A stretch of 64,000 nucleotides of DNA from Geothrix fuzhouensis (GTDB taxonomy: Bacteria; Acidobacteriota; Holophagae; Holophagales; Holophagaceae): positions 1,178,001 through 1,242,000 of the forward strand of contig NZ_JANHMQ010000001.1 of NCBI RefSeq assembly GCF_024609325.1. Reading direction: 5' to 3'. Made by a program: the position numbers and the translations under genes. The notes under the pieces were generated by a model that saw only the letters and a list, made by a program, of their open reading frames with translations, made no database searches and was not told the DNA's origin. Within the stretch, counting starts at the first letter, position 1. Every line of letters starts with the position of its first letter. Positions 16,776 to 26,924 of the stretch are shown in pieces.

Positions 16776-18002
16776 ATGACTCCCCTCGAACTCCTCCGCG
16801 CCGCCCTGAGGGCCATCCGGGCCCACACCCTGCGCAGTTTCCTCACGCTGCTGGGCGTCATCATCGGCGTGGCCACCATCGTGGCCGTGGTGGGCGTGAT
16901 CTCCGGCCTGAACACCTACGTGAAGGAGAAGATCATCGTCCTGGCCCCGGACGTCTACGTCGTCCAGAAGTTCGGGATCATCCGCAGCCGGAAGGAGTTC
17001 ATCGACGCCCTCAAGCGTCCGCCGATCACCTGGCAGGAGTACGAGCGGCTCTCCAGCGGCATCCTCAAGGAAGCCTCCCAGGTCTCCGCGGCCGCGGGCA
17101 ACGCGATGCCAGTGAACAGTGGGACTCGGCATCTGGACAGCATCGCCGTGATCGGGATCACCCCCAACTTCGCGGACCTCTTCAATCTGGACTTCGAGGC
17201 GGGCCGGTTCTTCACGGAGAACGAGAACAATGCGGCCACGAACGTCGCCGTCATCGGGGCCGATACCCGCGAAGAACTCTTCCCCCACCTGGACCCGGTG
17301 GGCCGGACGGTCCTGATCCGCGGCCTCCCCTTCCGGATCATCGGGCTCATGCCCAAGCAGGGGCGAAGCATCGGCTTCAACCAGGACGGCCGCATCTACA
17401 TCCCCCTGCAGGTCTATCGGAAGAACTTCATGGCCTCGAACGAGAGCCTGGAACTCCAGATCAAGGCGAGGAACGGCGTGGAAGGCCTGGATGCCTCCAT
17501 GGATGAGGTCCGGGCTCTGTTCCGAGCCATGCGGCACACCAGCTTCCGCAGCCCCGACCCCTTCGGCATGCTCACGCAGGAGAGCCTGCAGGAACTCTGG
17601 AAGACCATCAGCAGCGCGGCTTTCATCCTCCTCATGCTCATCTCCAGCGTGAGCCTTGGTGTGGGCGGTATCGTGATCATGAACATCATGCTGGTGAGCG
17701 TGGTGGAGCGGACTCAGGAGATCGGCGTCCGCATGGCCCTCGGGGCGAGGAAGCGCGACATCCGGCACCAGTTCCTCCTCGAGGCCGCCCTGCTGTCCGC
17801 CGCGGGCGGCGTCATCGGCGTGCTGGTAGGTTCCGCAGGCGCCTTCACCGTCCGGGCCCTGGCGGACTTCCCCGCCCAGATCACGCCCGGCATCGTGCTC
17901 ACCGGCATCCTCCTCAGCACCCTCGTGGGACTTGCCGCGGGCTTCCTGCCGGCCTACCGGGCCTCCAACCTCGTCATCATCGACGCGATCCGGGCGGAGT
18001 GA
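16776..18002 (+). CDS. MacB-like ABC transporter permease, first of two
   Basis: A 408-residue FtsX/MacB-type permease without ATPase domain. It has a first transmembrane helix at about residues 20-42 (SFLTLLGVIIGVATIVAVVG), a periplasmic MacB_PCD domain of roughly 230 residues, and three C-terminal helices from about residue 285 (SSVSLGVGGIVIMNIMLVSVVERTQEIGVRMALGARKRDI carries the conserved coupling motif). These permeases transmit ATP hydrolysis mechanically to a periplasmic adaptor rather than moving substrate across the membrane. It overlaps the region of the next gene's start. No ATP-binding subunit is encoded between the adaptor and the permeases or after them. Confidence 0.88.
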   Translation: MTPLELLRAALRAIRAHTLRSFLTLLGVIIGVATIVAVVGVISGLNTYVKEKIIVLAPDVYVVQKFGIIRSRKEFIDALKRPPITWQEYERLSSGILKEASQVSAAAGNAMPVNSGTRHLDSIAVIGITPNFADLFNLDFEAGRFFTENENNAATNVAVIGADTREELFPHLDPVGRTVLIRGLPFRIIGLMPKQGRSIGFNQDGRIYIPLQVYRKNFMASNESLELQIKARNGVEGLDASMDEVRALFRAMRHTSFRSPDPFGMLTQESLQELWKTISSAAFILLMLISSVSLGVGGIVIMNIMLVSVVERTQEIGVRMALGARKRDIRHQFLLEAALLSAAGGVIGVLVGSAGAFTVRALADFPAQITPGIVLTGILLSTLVGLAAGFLPAYRASNLVIIDAIRAE

Positions 18003-18004
18003 GC

Positions 18005-19288
<1,284 letters not shown>

Positions 19289-19344
19289 GCCACTGTCGGG
19301 CGAGAACAACCTCAAAGCCGTGGCCGACTCGGGCGATTTGTTCA

Positions 19345-19552
19345 GCCATCGATTTCAGTGATTGCGGTGATGGGGCCTCGAATGCTTACCGCAGGGGCCG
19401 GCCGTAGGCCGCTTCCGGCTTCGCCGGAAGTCTTGGTGGGCGCCATGGTCGCGCACCCCCAAGAGGGCGTGGCCCTGGCGCCCGCCAAGGAGCCCATTCT
19501 GCCAAGGACAGGGCCTTATCTTTTCATCACTGAAATCACTGAAATCGGTGGC
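19345..19552. repeat. 208-bp palindromic intergenic element, copy 2
   Basis: The second copy of the 5171-5389 element. The termini GCCATCGATTTCAGTGATT (19345-19363) and its complement (19534-19552) match copy 1 at 18 of 19 positions. The 19-bp inner hairpin (19412-19430) is identical to copy 1. The large hairpin arms (19432-19448 and 19473-19489) differ from copy 1 but still pair at 16 of 17 positions. The copy fills most of the gap between the second permease gene and the OsmC gene; 19289-19344 shows nothing recognisable. Confidence 0.85.
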
Positions 19553-19578
19553 AAAAAGACCTTTCTCCGTGATCTACC

Positions 19579-19977
19579 TCAGCCCTCGACCAGGGTCTTC
19601 ACGCTGAACGCCGGGGGATGATCCATGTGCTTTTTCACTGTGCACTGGCTGGCGGTGCGCACGAGGGCGTCGTGGTACTTCTCAGGGAACGTCGGCGGCA
19701 CCAGGATCTCCAGTTCCACGCGCCCCACCATCCCCGTGGCGGGATCCGGTATGGTCCGCTGGACGAGGCGGATGCCCTCGGTCGGGAGCTCTCGCTGGCG
19801 GCAGAAATTCAGCACGTAGATGCCGGCGCAGGTGCCCAGGGAGGCCTGGAACAGCGCGAAGGGGCTGGGGGCCGAGCCCTCGCCCCCCGCTTGGGCGGGC
19901 TGATCGGTCTGCACCGTGAAGGGGCCGAAGTGCGCATCCACCCGCGCACCACCGGGGAAATCGATGACCATGTCCAT
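19579..19977 (-). CDS. OsmC-family protein
   Basis: A 132-residue OsmC/Ohr-like protein. The two conserved cysteines of the family's peroxide-reducing site are visible: Cys50 in QASLGTCAGIYVLNFC and Cys112 in TASQCTVKKHM. The N-terminal strand-rich part (MVIDFPGGARVDAHFGPFTVQTD) and the central helix fit the family fold. A role in reducing organic hydroperoxides is likely by family but not proven, as some OsmC-like proteins are of unknown use. The ATG at 19975-19977 has AGGA 8 nt upstream and is preferred over the much longer open frame. The gene is divergent from the M28 peptidase gene. Confidence 0.85.
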   Translation of the reverse strand: MDMVIDFPGGARVDAHFGPFTVQTDQPAQAGGEGSAPSPFALFQASLGTCAGIYVLNFCRQRELPTEGIRLVQRTIPDPATGMVGRVELEILVPPTFPEKYHDALVRTASQCTVKKHMDHPPAFSVKTLVEG

Positions 19978-20091
19978 GAGATTCCTTCCTGAAGCAGACC
20001 CTCCATCATCCCCGGCTGAGCCCCCCGGCCGCCAGCCCGCAGGACACTGGAAGCCCTGCCACGGCCATCCCATCTGGGAGACACTAGCGGT

Positions 20092-21135
20092 ATGCCTGTC
20101 CTGGACAGCCCCTCTGCATCCGCCGTACCGGAGACCTACTGGAGGTGGGATCACCTGCGCCGCTGGAAGGTCCTGGCGGGCATTCTCCTTTTCTTCCTCG
20201 CCTCCGGCGCCGGCGGGGGGCTCCTGGTCATGCAGCCTCTGCTTACCTCGCCGCGGGGCGAAGCGGCCATTCCAGTGGAGGTGGGTCGCCTGGAAGCGCA
20301 TGTGCGCTACCTGTCGGAGGCCTGCCTCCCGAGGGACTGGCGGGGCCCTGGCTTGGCGAAAGCGGCGGACTACATCGAGACCGCCTTCCAGAAATCAGGG
20401 GGCCGAGTCTCCCGGCAGGCCTTCGAGGTGCGGGGCCGAGCCTCCGCCAACGTCATCGCCACCTTCGGCCCCGAAGATGGGCCCCGGCTCGTCGTGGGCG
20501 CCCACTACGACGCCCACGGCGAGCTCCCCGGTGCGGATGACAACGCCAGCGGCGTGGCCTGCCTGCTGGAGCTGGCCAGGGCCTTCGGCCGGGCGGCGCC
20601 CGCCCAACGCGTGGATCTCGTGGCCTACACCCTGGAGGAGCCCCCCTTCTTTCGCACGCCGGAGATGGGCAGCGTCCGGCACGCCCGCCTGTTGAAAGAC
20701 ACCGGGGCTGAGGTGGCCGCTGTCATCGTCCTGGAAATGGTCGGCCGCTTCACAGAGGCCCCACACAGCCAGCGCTATCCCTCCTCGCTTCTGGAGCTCG
20801 TCTATCCCGACCGGGGGAATTTCCTCTTGGTGGCCGGGCGGTTTGACGATATCGGCCTGACCCGGCAGGTCAAGGCGGCCATGCGCGGAACCACGCCCCT
20901 TCCCGTGAAATCCCTCAACGGCCCCCGCTGGGTCCCCGGCATGGATTTCTCGGACCACTACCCTTACTGGGACCAGGGGTTCACGGCGGTCATGGTCACG
21001 GACACGGCCTTCTACCGGAACACCGACTACCACACGGACCGGGACACGGCCGACCGCCTCGACTACGCCCGGATGGCCCAGGTAGTCCAGGGGGTGCATG
21101 CCACCGTGACTCGGCTCGCAAAGCGGGCACACTAG
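20092..21135 (+). CDS. Membrane-anchored M28 family zinc aminopeptidase
   Basis: A 347-residue peptidase with one N-terminal membrane anchor (about residues 23-45, VLAGILLFFLASGAGGGLLVM) and the catalytic domain outside. The co-catalytic zinc site of family M28 is recognisable: His and Asp in GAHYDAHG, the bridging Asp in PGADDNASG, the paired glutamates in YTLEEPPFF, Glu/Asp in IVLEMVGRF and the final His in NTDYHTDRDTADRL. Such enzymes remove N-terminal amino acids from peptides, consistent with the dipeptidyl-peptidases and tricorn protease in the window. The decarboxylase gene begins 5 nt after the stop, so they form an operon. Confidence 0.9.
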   Translation: MPVLDSPSASAVPETYWRWDHLRRWKVLAGILLFFLASGAGGGLLVMQPLLTSPRGEAAIPVEVGRLEAHVRYLSEACLPRDWRGPGLAKAADYIETAFQKSGGRVSRQAFEVRGRASANVIATFGPEDGPRLVVGAHYDAHGELPGADDNASGVACLLELARAFGRAAPAQRVDLVAYTLEEPPFFRTPEMGSVRHARLLKDTGAEVAAVIVLEMVGRFTEAPHSQRYPSSLLELVYPDRGNFLLVAGRFDDIGLTRQVKAAMRGTTPLPVKSLNGPRWVPGMDFSDHYPYWDQGFTAVMVTDTAFYRNTDYHTDRDTADRLDYARMAQVVQGVHATVTRLAKRAH

Positions 21136-21140
21136 GGGAT

Positions 21141-22550
21141 ATGGACGCCCAAGAATTCCGCCGCCTCGGATACCAGCTCGTGGATTGGATCGCGGACTAC
21201 CGCGAGAATCTCGAGCGCCTGCCTGTGATGAGCCAGGTGAAGCCCGGCGAGATCCGGGCTGCCTTCCCGGACCATCCACCCCAACATGGGGGTCGCGTGG
21301 CCCAGGCTCTCGCGGCCCTGGAGCGGGACGTGCTGCCCGGCATCACCCACTGGAACCATCCATCCTTCTTCGCCTACTTCCCCAGCAACACCAGCTACAG
21401 CTCGATCCTCGGCGACCTCGCGGCGTCGGGCCTCGGCGCCCAGGGCATGAGCTGGCAGACCAGCCCCGCGGCCACGGAAGTCGAGGAAGTGGTCATGGAC
21501 TGGCTGCGCCAGATGGTGGGCTTGAGCACGGCCTTCACCGGCGTCATCCACGACACCGCCAGCACGGCCACCTTCACCGCCCTGCTCTGTGCCCGGGAGA
21601 AGGTGTCGGACTACGCCCAGAACACCGAAGGCCTCCAGAGCGGGGAGGCGCCCTTGGTGGTCTACGCTTCGGACCAGGCCCACAGCTCCATTGAGAAGGC
21701 CGCGCTGTTGGCGGGTTTCGGCCGCAACTACCTGCGCCTCATCCCCACGGACGAGGGCCACGCCATCCGCTTGGACCTGCTGCAGGCGGCCATCGAGAAG
21801 GACATCGAGATCGGCCTGCGCCCTTGCGCCATCGTGGGCGCCGTGGGCACCACCGCCACCACGGCCCTGGATCCCCTGCCCGCCCTGGCGGACCTCGCCG
21901 AGCAGCACGGCATGTGGCTCCATGTGGACGCGGCCCTGGCGGGCACGGCCATGGTGCTGCCCGAGTGCCGTTGGATGTGGAAAGGCATCGAGCGGGCCGA
22001 CAGCCTGGTGTTCAATCCCCACAAGTGGATGGGTGTGGGCTTCGACCTCAGCGCGTACTACGTTCGCGATCCCCAGCACCTCATCCGCGTCATGAGCACC
22101 AACCCCAGCTACCTGCGTACCGCCCAAGACGGCCAGGTGAGCAACTTCCGCGACTGGCACATCCAGCTGGGCCGCCGGTTCCGGGCCTTGAAGTTGTGGT
22201 TCTACCTCATGGATGTCGGCGTGGAGGGTCTCCAGGCCCGCATCCGGCGTGACTTGGCGAATGCCCAGTGGCTCAAGGACCAGGTGGACACGGCTCCGGA
22301 CTGGGAGCGCCTCGCCCCGGTGCCCCTCCAGACCGTCTGCCTCCGGCACCGGCAACCGGGCCTCGGCGAGACCGCCCTCGCCATCCACAACCTGGAGATC
22401 GCCCGCCGCATCAACGAGGCCGGCAAGGCCTACCTCACACCCTCCCTGCTCAAGGGAAAACAGATTCTTCGCGTGAGCATCGGCGCGGAGACCACGGAGC
22501 GCCGCCACGTCGAGGCCTTGTGGCAGGCCCTTAGGACGGCCTCGGCCTGA
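21141..22550 (+). CDS. PLP-dependent decarboxylase, aromatic-L-amino-acid decarboxylase family
   Basis: A 469-residue group II PLP decarboxylase. Family signatures run in order: HWNHPSFFAYFPSNTSY, the GMSWQTSPAATEVE active-site entry, HDTASTATFTALL, the cofactor-binding HVDAALAG (Asp to the pyridine nitrogen) and the PLP lysine in FNPHKWMGVGFD. The usual HVDAAYAG Tyr is replaced by Leu, so the substrate may differ from classical aromatic amino acids. The product would be a decarboxylated amine plus CO2. It is translationally close to the M28 peptidase gene, suggesting use of amino acids released outside the cytoplasm. Confidence 0.85.
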   Translation: MDAQEFRRLGYQLVDWIADYRENLERLPVMSQVKPGEIRAAFPDHPPQHGGRVAQALAALERDVLPGITHWNHPSFFAYFPSNTSYSSILGDLAASGLGAQGMSWQTSPAATEVEEVVMDWLRQMVGLSTAFTGVIHDTASTATFTALLCAREKVSDYAQNTEGLQSGEAPLVVYASDQAHSSIEKAALLAGFGRNYLRLIPTDEGHAIRLDLLQAAIEKDIEIGLRPCAIVGAVGTTATTALDPLPALADLAEQHGMWLHVDAALAGTAMVLPECRWMWKGIERADSLVFNPHKWMGVGFDLSAYYVRDPQHLIRVMSTNPSYLRTAQDGQVSNFRDWHIQLGRRFRALKLWFYLMDVGVEGLQARIRRDLANAQWLKDQVDTAPDWERLAPVPLQTVCLRHRQPGLGETALAIHNLEIARRINEAGKAYLTPSLLKGKQILRVSIGAETTERRHVEALWQALRTASA

Positions 22551-22605
22551 CCCATTCCAGCCCGCGCGCGGCCGCAGGAACTAAATCGGCACCATCCTCT
22601 CGGCC

Positions 22606-23160
22606 TCACCCTCCATAGCGCCCCTCCAGCCAGCCCAGGATCTCAAACCGGGCCGGCGGCAACCCTCCGGGCACGGATGGCTCGTGGACCCACGCCTTGC
22701 AGCCCACCTTCCTCACTGATCCGACCCGCTGAAGCACGCGCTGCAGCATTGGGAAAATCACCTGGTCCTCTTTTCGCATGTGCGCCATCAGCTGGTCACG
22801 GTACGACCGGATCTCTAGAAAGATCTGGTCCCGCGCATCCTCCTCCCCACGGTCCAGTTCCCCGAGAAGGCTCTGCATCTGCAGGAGCTGCCTGCGCCCT
22901 GTCGCATGCTCAGCGGCTAGCACCTTCAACGGACCGCTTCCCCAGGCCATTCCACACTGTTCCATCAGCGGAAACAAGGCAGCCTCCTCTCTTCGGCAGT
23001 GTCCCTGCTCCAGGAAGTCGCGCAAGAATGCCAACAAGCTGGCTAGGTCCAGGACAGCCTGCGCGTCGCCAGCCAGGACTGACAGCCCCACTCGCTCGAG
23101 CAGGCCCAGGGTTCTCGTGATGGTCCGGTGCTCTGTCATAAGAACGTGCATGATCTCCAT
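22606..23160 (-). CDS. Hemerythrin-like HHE-domain protein
   Basis: The 184-residue protein carries a four-helix hemerythrin-like domain with di-iron ligands spread as expected: MTEHRTITR, GHCRREEAALFPLME, AAEHATGRRQL and AHMRKEDQVIFPMLQ. Such proteins bind O2 or NO or repair iron-sulfur clusters. The C-terminal 35 residues (ARFEILGWLEG and preceding) are an extra tail of unknown role. The ATG at 23160 follows a very strong GGAGGAGGG. It lies 105 bp beyond the cytochrome gene in the same direction and may be the last gene of the efflux/cytochrome transcription unit. Confidence 0.85.
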   Translation of the reverse strand: MEIMHVLMTEHRTITRTLGLLERVGLSVLAGDAQAVLDLASLLAFLRDFLEQGHCRREEAALFPLMEQCGMAWGSGPLKVLAAEHATGRRQLLQMQSLLGELDRGEEDARDQIFLEIRSYRDQLMAHMRKEDQVIFPMLQRVLQRVGSVRKVGCKAWVHEPSVPGGLPPARFEILGWLEGRYGG

Positions 23161-23265
23161 GGATGCCCTCCTCCTGCGATGACGGTGGTGCCATTCCGGA
23201 GACCGCCAGCCGCCTCCGATGGAGAGGGTCAGAGTCATGGGCTGATCCGGGAACGCGGGTGCGGG

Positions 23266-23706
23266 TCAGCGGGCCCCGCGAACGTGCTGGATGTAGGCCT
23301 TCCGGAAGGCCTGGTGGCAGCCCAGGCAGCTCTCCTGGAGCTTCGCGAAGGCCAGAATGGCCCCAGGGCCGTCTCCGGCATCTGCAGCTGCCCCGACCGC
23401 CCGGGCCTGCCGGCGCGCCTCTGTGTCGTAGGCCCTGAATTGGTTCACCCGGGTTCCAGCGAAGCCCATGATCCGCATCTTCTCGAACATCGGCGGCTGG
23501 GGATGCCCGGCGATCCGGGCGGCCCCGGCCGACGCGGAGGGCCAGTCCTCGCGGCTGATGGCAGCCGTGATGGCCTCCATGTGCCGGCCCAGGCCCGCCA
23601 TCACCTCGCGCAGGGGCGGCGCATCCGCGGGCCGGAGCAGAGTGGGGGAGAGCAGCAGAGCCGCCGAGGCGATGAGACGTCGCATGCCGTGAAGGAGGCC
23701 GCGCAT
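23266..23706 (-). CDS. Exported c-type cytochrome (cytochrome c'-like)
   Basis: A 146-residue protein with a signal peptide (MRRLIASAALLLSP) and a single haem-binding motif CLGCHQAFR near the C-terminus, followed by a short helix. The position of CXXCH at the end of a small helical protein is typical of class II (c'-type) cytochromes, which bind NO or transfer electrons in the periplasm. The start at 23706 is 1 nt after the stop of the ABC permease gene, implying coupled translation; an internal ATG at 23685 would give a more compact signal peptide. Presence in an efflux operon is unusual. Confidence 0.75.
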   Translation of the reverse strand: MRGLLHGMRRLIASAALLLSPTLLRPADAPPLREVMAGLGRHMEAITAAISREDWPSASAGAARIAGHPQPPMFEKMRIMGFAGTRVNQFRAYDTEARRQARAVGAAADAGDGPGAILAFAKLQESCLGCHQAFRKAYIQHVRGAR

Positions 23707-23707
23707 G

Positions 23708-24835
23708 TCACGCCATCCGTTTCTGGAAGCGCGTGGAGCTGATGGACAGGAGCGCGATCCCCAGGATGGCGAGGGCCGCGAACTGGGGCCAGAGGGCTTC
23801 CAGCCCGCTGCCCTTGAGGAAGATGCCGCGGATGATCACCAGGAAGTAGCGCAGCGGATTGAGGTAGGTGAGCCACTGGGCCGCCCGGGGCATGTTGGAA
23901 ATGGGGAACATGAACCCGGACAACAGCACCGCCGGCAGATAGAAGAAGAAGGACGACATCAGGGCCTGCTGCTGGGTGTGGGAAATGGTCGAGATGAACA
24001 GCCCGACCCCGATGGTGGACATCAGGTAGAGGATGGCTCCCGCCAGCAGGAGCCACAGGCTCCCGTAAATGGGGATGTGGAACCAGAGGACGCCGACTGC
24101 GGTGACCGCAAGCACGTCCGCGAGACAGATCAGGGCGAATGGGAGCGTCTTCCCGAGGATCAGCTCCAGCGGGAGGATCGGGGTCACCATCAGCTGTTCC
24201 ATGGTCCCGATCTCGCGTTCGCGGACGACCGCCATGGACGTGAGCAGCAGCGATGTCAGCAGCAGGATCACGGCGATCACCCCCGGCACGTTGAAGTAGC
24301 GGCTCTTCAGGTCCGGGTTGAACCAGGCGCGGGTGCGCAGGTCGATGGGCGCGAGCCCGGGTTGCGCCAGGCCGGCCAGCGCCACCGGAGCGCCCACCTC
24401 GCGCGAGAACGCCTGGGTGATACGCAGCGAATAGTCCATGGCCACCGTGCCCGTATTGGAATCGGTGCCATCCACGATGGTCTGGATCACCGCCTGTCGG
24501 CCCGCCCGCAGATCATCGGCGAAGCCGGGGTTGATCTGGATGGCCAGAGTGGCCTGGCTCCGGTCGAGCAGCTCGCCCAGACGGCCGGGCCTATCGGTGC
24601 TCTCGACCAACGAGAAGTAGCCCGACCCGGTGAACCGCTCGATCAGGGCCATGCTCTGCGGGCTCTTGTCGAGATCGCAGAGCGCCGTCCGGATATGGTC
24701 CACATCCGTGGTCACTGCGTAGCCGAACATGATCAGCTGGATCACGGGCATCACGAAGATCAGCGCCTTCATCCGCGAATCACGGAGAACCTGGATGAAC
24801 TCCTTCACCAGCATGCGATAGATCCGCTCCCACAT
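23708..24835 (-). CDS. ABC-2 type export permease (YbhR/YbhS-like), second
   Basis: A 375-residue ABC-2 permease: an N-terminal helix (residues about 24-44, ALIFVMPVIQLIMFGYAV), a large periplasmic domain with DGTDSNTGTVAM, and five C-terminal helices starting near residue 178. The conserved EREIGTMEQLMVTPILPLELILGK loop between helices is the family signature. It pairs with the adjacent permease to form the membrane channel of a heteromeric drug exporter. The ATG at 24835 lies 11 nt after the upstream gene's stop. A longer open frame continuing further upstream overlaps the neighbour and is not coding. Confidence 0.9.
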   Translation of the reverse strand: MWERIYRMLVKEFIQVLRDSRMKALIFVMPVIQLIMFGYAVTTDVDHIRTALCDLDKSPQSMALIERFTGSGYFSLVESTDRPGRLGELLDRSQATLAIQINPGFADDLRAGRQAVIQTIVDGTDSNTGTVAMDYSLRITQAFSREVGAPVALAGLAQPGLAPIDLRTRAWFNPDLKSRYFNVPGVIAVILLLTSLLLTSMAVVREREIGTMEQLMVTPILPLELILGKTLPFALICLADVLAVTAVGVLWFHIPIYGSLWLLLAGAILYLMSTIGVGLFISTISHTQQQALMSSFFFYLPAVLLSGFMFPISNMPRAAQWLTYLNPLRYFLVIIRGIFLKGSGLEALWPQFAALAILGIALLSISSTRFQKRMA

Positions 24836-24846
24836 GGTCTTCTCCC

Positions 24847-25971
24847 TCAGGTGAGTTTCTTCTTGAACTTGCGCAGGGCCGCGACGAACACCACCACCGC
24901 GAACAGCCCGAGGAAGGCCAGGTCCTCGGCCAAGAACCGCGGCGGACTGGCCTTGAGGAAGATGGCCTTCAGGACGTCCACGAAATAGCGCGACTGGACC
25001 ACATGGGTGGCCACCTGGAGGAACCGCGGCATGTTGTCGATGGAATAGAGGAAGCCGGAGAGCAGGAAGGCAGGCAGGAAGGTCAGGATCATCGCGAGCT
25101 GGCTCGCCACCAGCTGCGACTTGGCCACCGTCGAGATGAGGATGCCGAGGCTCAGCCCCCCCACCAGGAACATCGAGCTGACGCCAAGCAGGAACAGGAA
25201 GCTGCCCCGGAGCGGCACGCCGAAAACCCACACGCCCATGGCCACGGAAAACAGCACGTCCGCCACGCCGATCACGAAATAAGGCGCCATCTTCCCGAGG
25301 AACAGCTCGATCGGCTGGACCGGCGTGGCGATCAGCTGCTCCATGGTCCCGCTCTCCCACTCCCGCGATACGGTGAGCGAGGTGAGCAGCGCGGTGATCA
25401 CGGACATGATCACCGCGATCAGCCCCGGGATGATGAACCAGCGGCTCTTCAGGTCAGGGTTGTACCAGACTCTGACGCGGTTATCCACGGCCAGCTCGAT
25501 GGTGGCGTGCTGCCGGACCGTGCTGAACCGGTTCGTGACCGCCTCCGCATAACCCAGGGCGATGGTGGCCGTGTTGGCGTCCGTCCCGTCCGCGATCACC
25601 TGGACCTTGGGGCTCCGCCCCTGTTCAAGGTCGCGGGCGAAGTGGCTCGGGATGACCAGGGCCAGGTGGACCTGTCCGCGATCCAGCTGGGCCCGGGCGG
25701 AGGCATAGTCCTCGATCGAGCCGGCGACGCGGAAGTAGCCGGAGGCCTGGTAGCCCTCCACGTACTGCCGGCTCGCGGCGCTCTTGTCCTGGTCGTAGAC
25801 CGCCAGATCGAGCGTCTTGATATCCATGCTGATCGCGTAGCCGAAGAGGATCAGCAGGATCATCGGCATGAGGAACGCCATGGCCAGGGAGCGGGGATCC
25901 CGCGAGATGTGAATGAACTCCTTCCTCACCAGCGCGGCCAGGCGGATCCAGGAAAGGGCAGGCCTGTTCAT
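24847..25971 (-). CDS. ABC-2 type export permease (YbhS/YbhR-like), first
   Basis: A 374-residue homologue of the next permease: helix at about residues 28-50 (LAMAFLMPMILLILFGYAIS), periplasmic domain with VIADGTDANTATIALGYA, then helices from about residue 178 and the loop SREWESGTMEQLIATPVQPIELFLGK. The start codon overlaps the stop of the ATPase gene by 4 nt (25968-25971), so translation is coupled. In Escherichia coli the corresponding ybhGFSR system exports cations and drugs; the same general role is inferred here. Confidence 0.9.
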   Translation of the reverse strand: MNRPALSWIRLAALVRKEFIHISRDPRSLAMAFLMPMILLILFGYAISMDIKTLDLAVYDQDKSAASRQYVEGYQASGYFRVAGSIEDYASARAQLDRGQVHLALVIPSHFARDLEQGRSPKVQVIADGTDANTATIALGYAEAVTNRFSTVRQHATIELAVDNRVRVWYNPDLKSRWFIIPGLIAVIMSVITALLTSLTVSREWESGTMEQLIATPVQPIELFLGKMAPYFVIGVADVLFSVAMGVWVFGVPLRGSFLFLLGVSSMFLVGGLSLGILISTVAKSQLVASQLAMILTFLPAFLLSGFLYSIDNMPRFLQVATHVVQSRYFVDVLKAIFLKASPPRFLAEDLAFLGLFAVVVFVAALRKFKKKLT

Positions 25972-26924
25972 TCCTCCGCCCCCGCCGGATTCCTGCGATC
26001 CTCCAGCTCGATCAGGGAGACGAAGACGTCTTCGAGAGAAGGAGGCACGGGCTGGATCGCCTCCACCACGAACCCCTGCTCCTCAAGGAACCGCGCCAGC
26101 GCTGGCGCCCCGGTGCCCGCTTCGCCGACCACCGCATGCAGGGCACCGCCGAACAGGGCCACCTCTCTCACGAGGCCCGATGCCTCCAGCCGTTCCAGCG
26201 CCTCGAAGGGCCGCTCCACCCGGATTTCGAGGATGTCGTCCGGAAGGAGCACCTTCACCTCGTGGGGCGTGCCCCGGGCGATCATCTTGCCCCGGTAGAT
26301 CAGGGCCAGCTCGTCGCAGTATTCCGCCTCCTCCATGTAGTGGGTGGTGACGAACACCGTCGTGCCGCGGCGGGCCATCTGGGCGATCAGGTCCCAGAAC
26401 CGGCGGCGCGACAGGGGATCCACCCCCGAGGTGGGCTCATCCAGGAACAGGATCGGCGGCTCGTGCTGGACCGCGCAACCCAGGGCCAGGCGCTGCTTCC
26501 ATCCCCCCGCCAAGGTTCTCGTCAGGGTGCGGCGCTTGTCCGCGAGGCCGGCCATCTCCAGCACCCAGGCCTTCCGCTCCTGGCGCCGGTCCTTCGGGAC
26601 GCTGTAGAGCCCCGCGTAGAAGTCGATGTTCTCCTCCACGGTGAGGTCGTCGTAGAGCGAGAATTTCTGGGACATGTAGCCGATGCTCCGCTTGATGGCC
26701 TCCGACTCGGTCATCACGTCGAGCCCGGCCACGCGGCCTTCGCCCGACGTGGGCAGGAGAAGTCCGCAGAGCATGCGGATGGTGGTGGACTTGCCTGCTC
26801 CGTTGGGCCCCAGGAACCCGAAGACCGTTCCGCGCCCGACCTCCAGCGTGAGGCGGTCGACCGCGACGAAGCTCCCGAAAGTCCGGGTCAGGTCCTTGAC
26901 CTCCACGGCGTTTTCGCGGTTCAT
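25968..26924 (-). CDS. ABC transporter ATP-binding protein, second
   Basis: A 318-residue nucleotide-binding subunit. Walker A GPNGAGKST (about residue 38), Q-loop YMSQKFSLYDDLT, Walker B ILFLDEPTSGVDP and switch His in VTTHYMEEAE are present. The signature is LAGGWKQRLALG, a divergent LSGG. The C-terminal 90 residues form the DUF4162-like extension common in ABC-2 exporters. Its ATG overlaps the preceding ATPase stop in an ATGA. Two separate ATPases here correspond to the single fused ATPase of the YbhF type. Confidence 0.92.
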   Translation of the reverse strand: MNRENAVEVKDLTRTFGSFVAVDRLTLEVGRGTVFGFLGPNGAGKSTTIRMLCGLLLPTSGEGRVAGLDVMTESEAIKRSIGYMSQKFSLYDDLTVEENIDFYAGLYSVPKDRRQERKAWVLEMAGLADKRRTLTRTLAGGWKQRLALGCAVQHEPPILFLDEPTSGVDPLSRRRFWDLIAQMARRGTTVFVTTHYMEEAEYCDELALIYRGKMIARGTPHEVKVLLPDDILEIRVERPFEALERLEASGLVREVALFGGALHAVVGEAGTGAPALARFLEEQGFVVEAIQPVPPSLEDVFVSLIELEDRRNPAGAEE

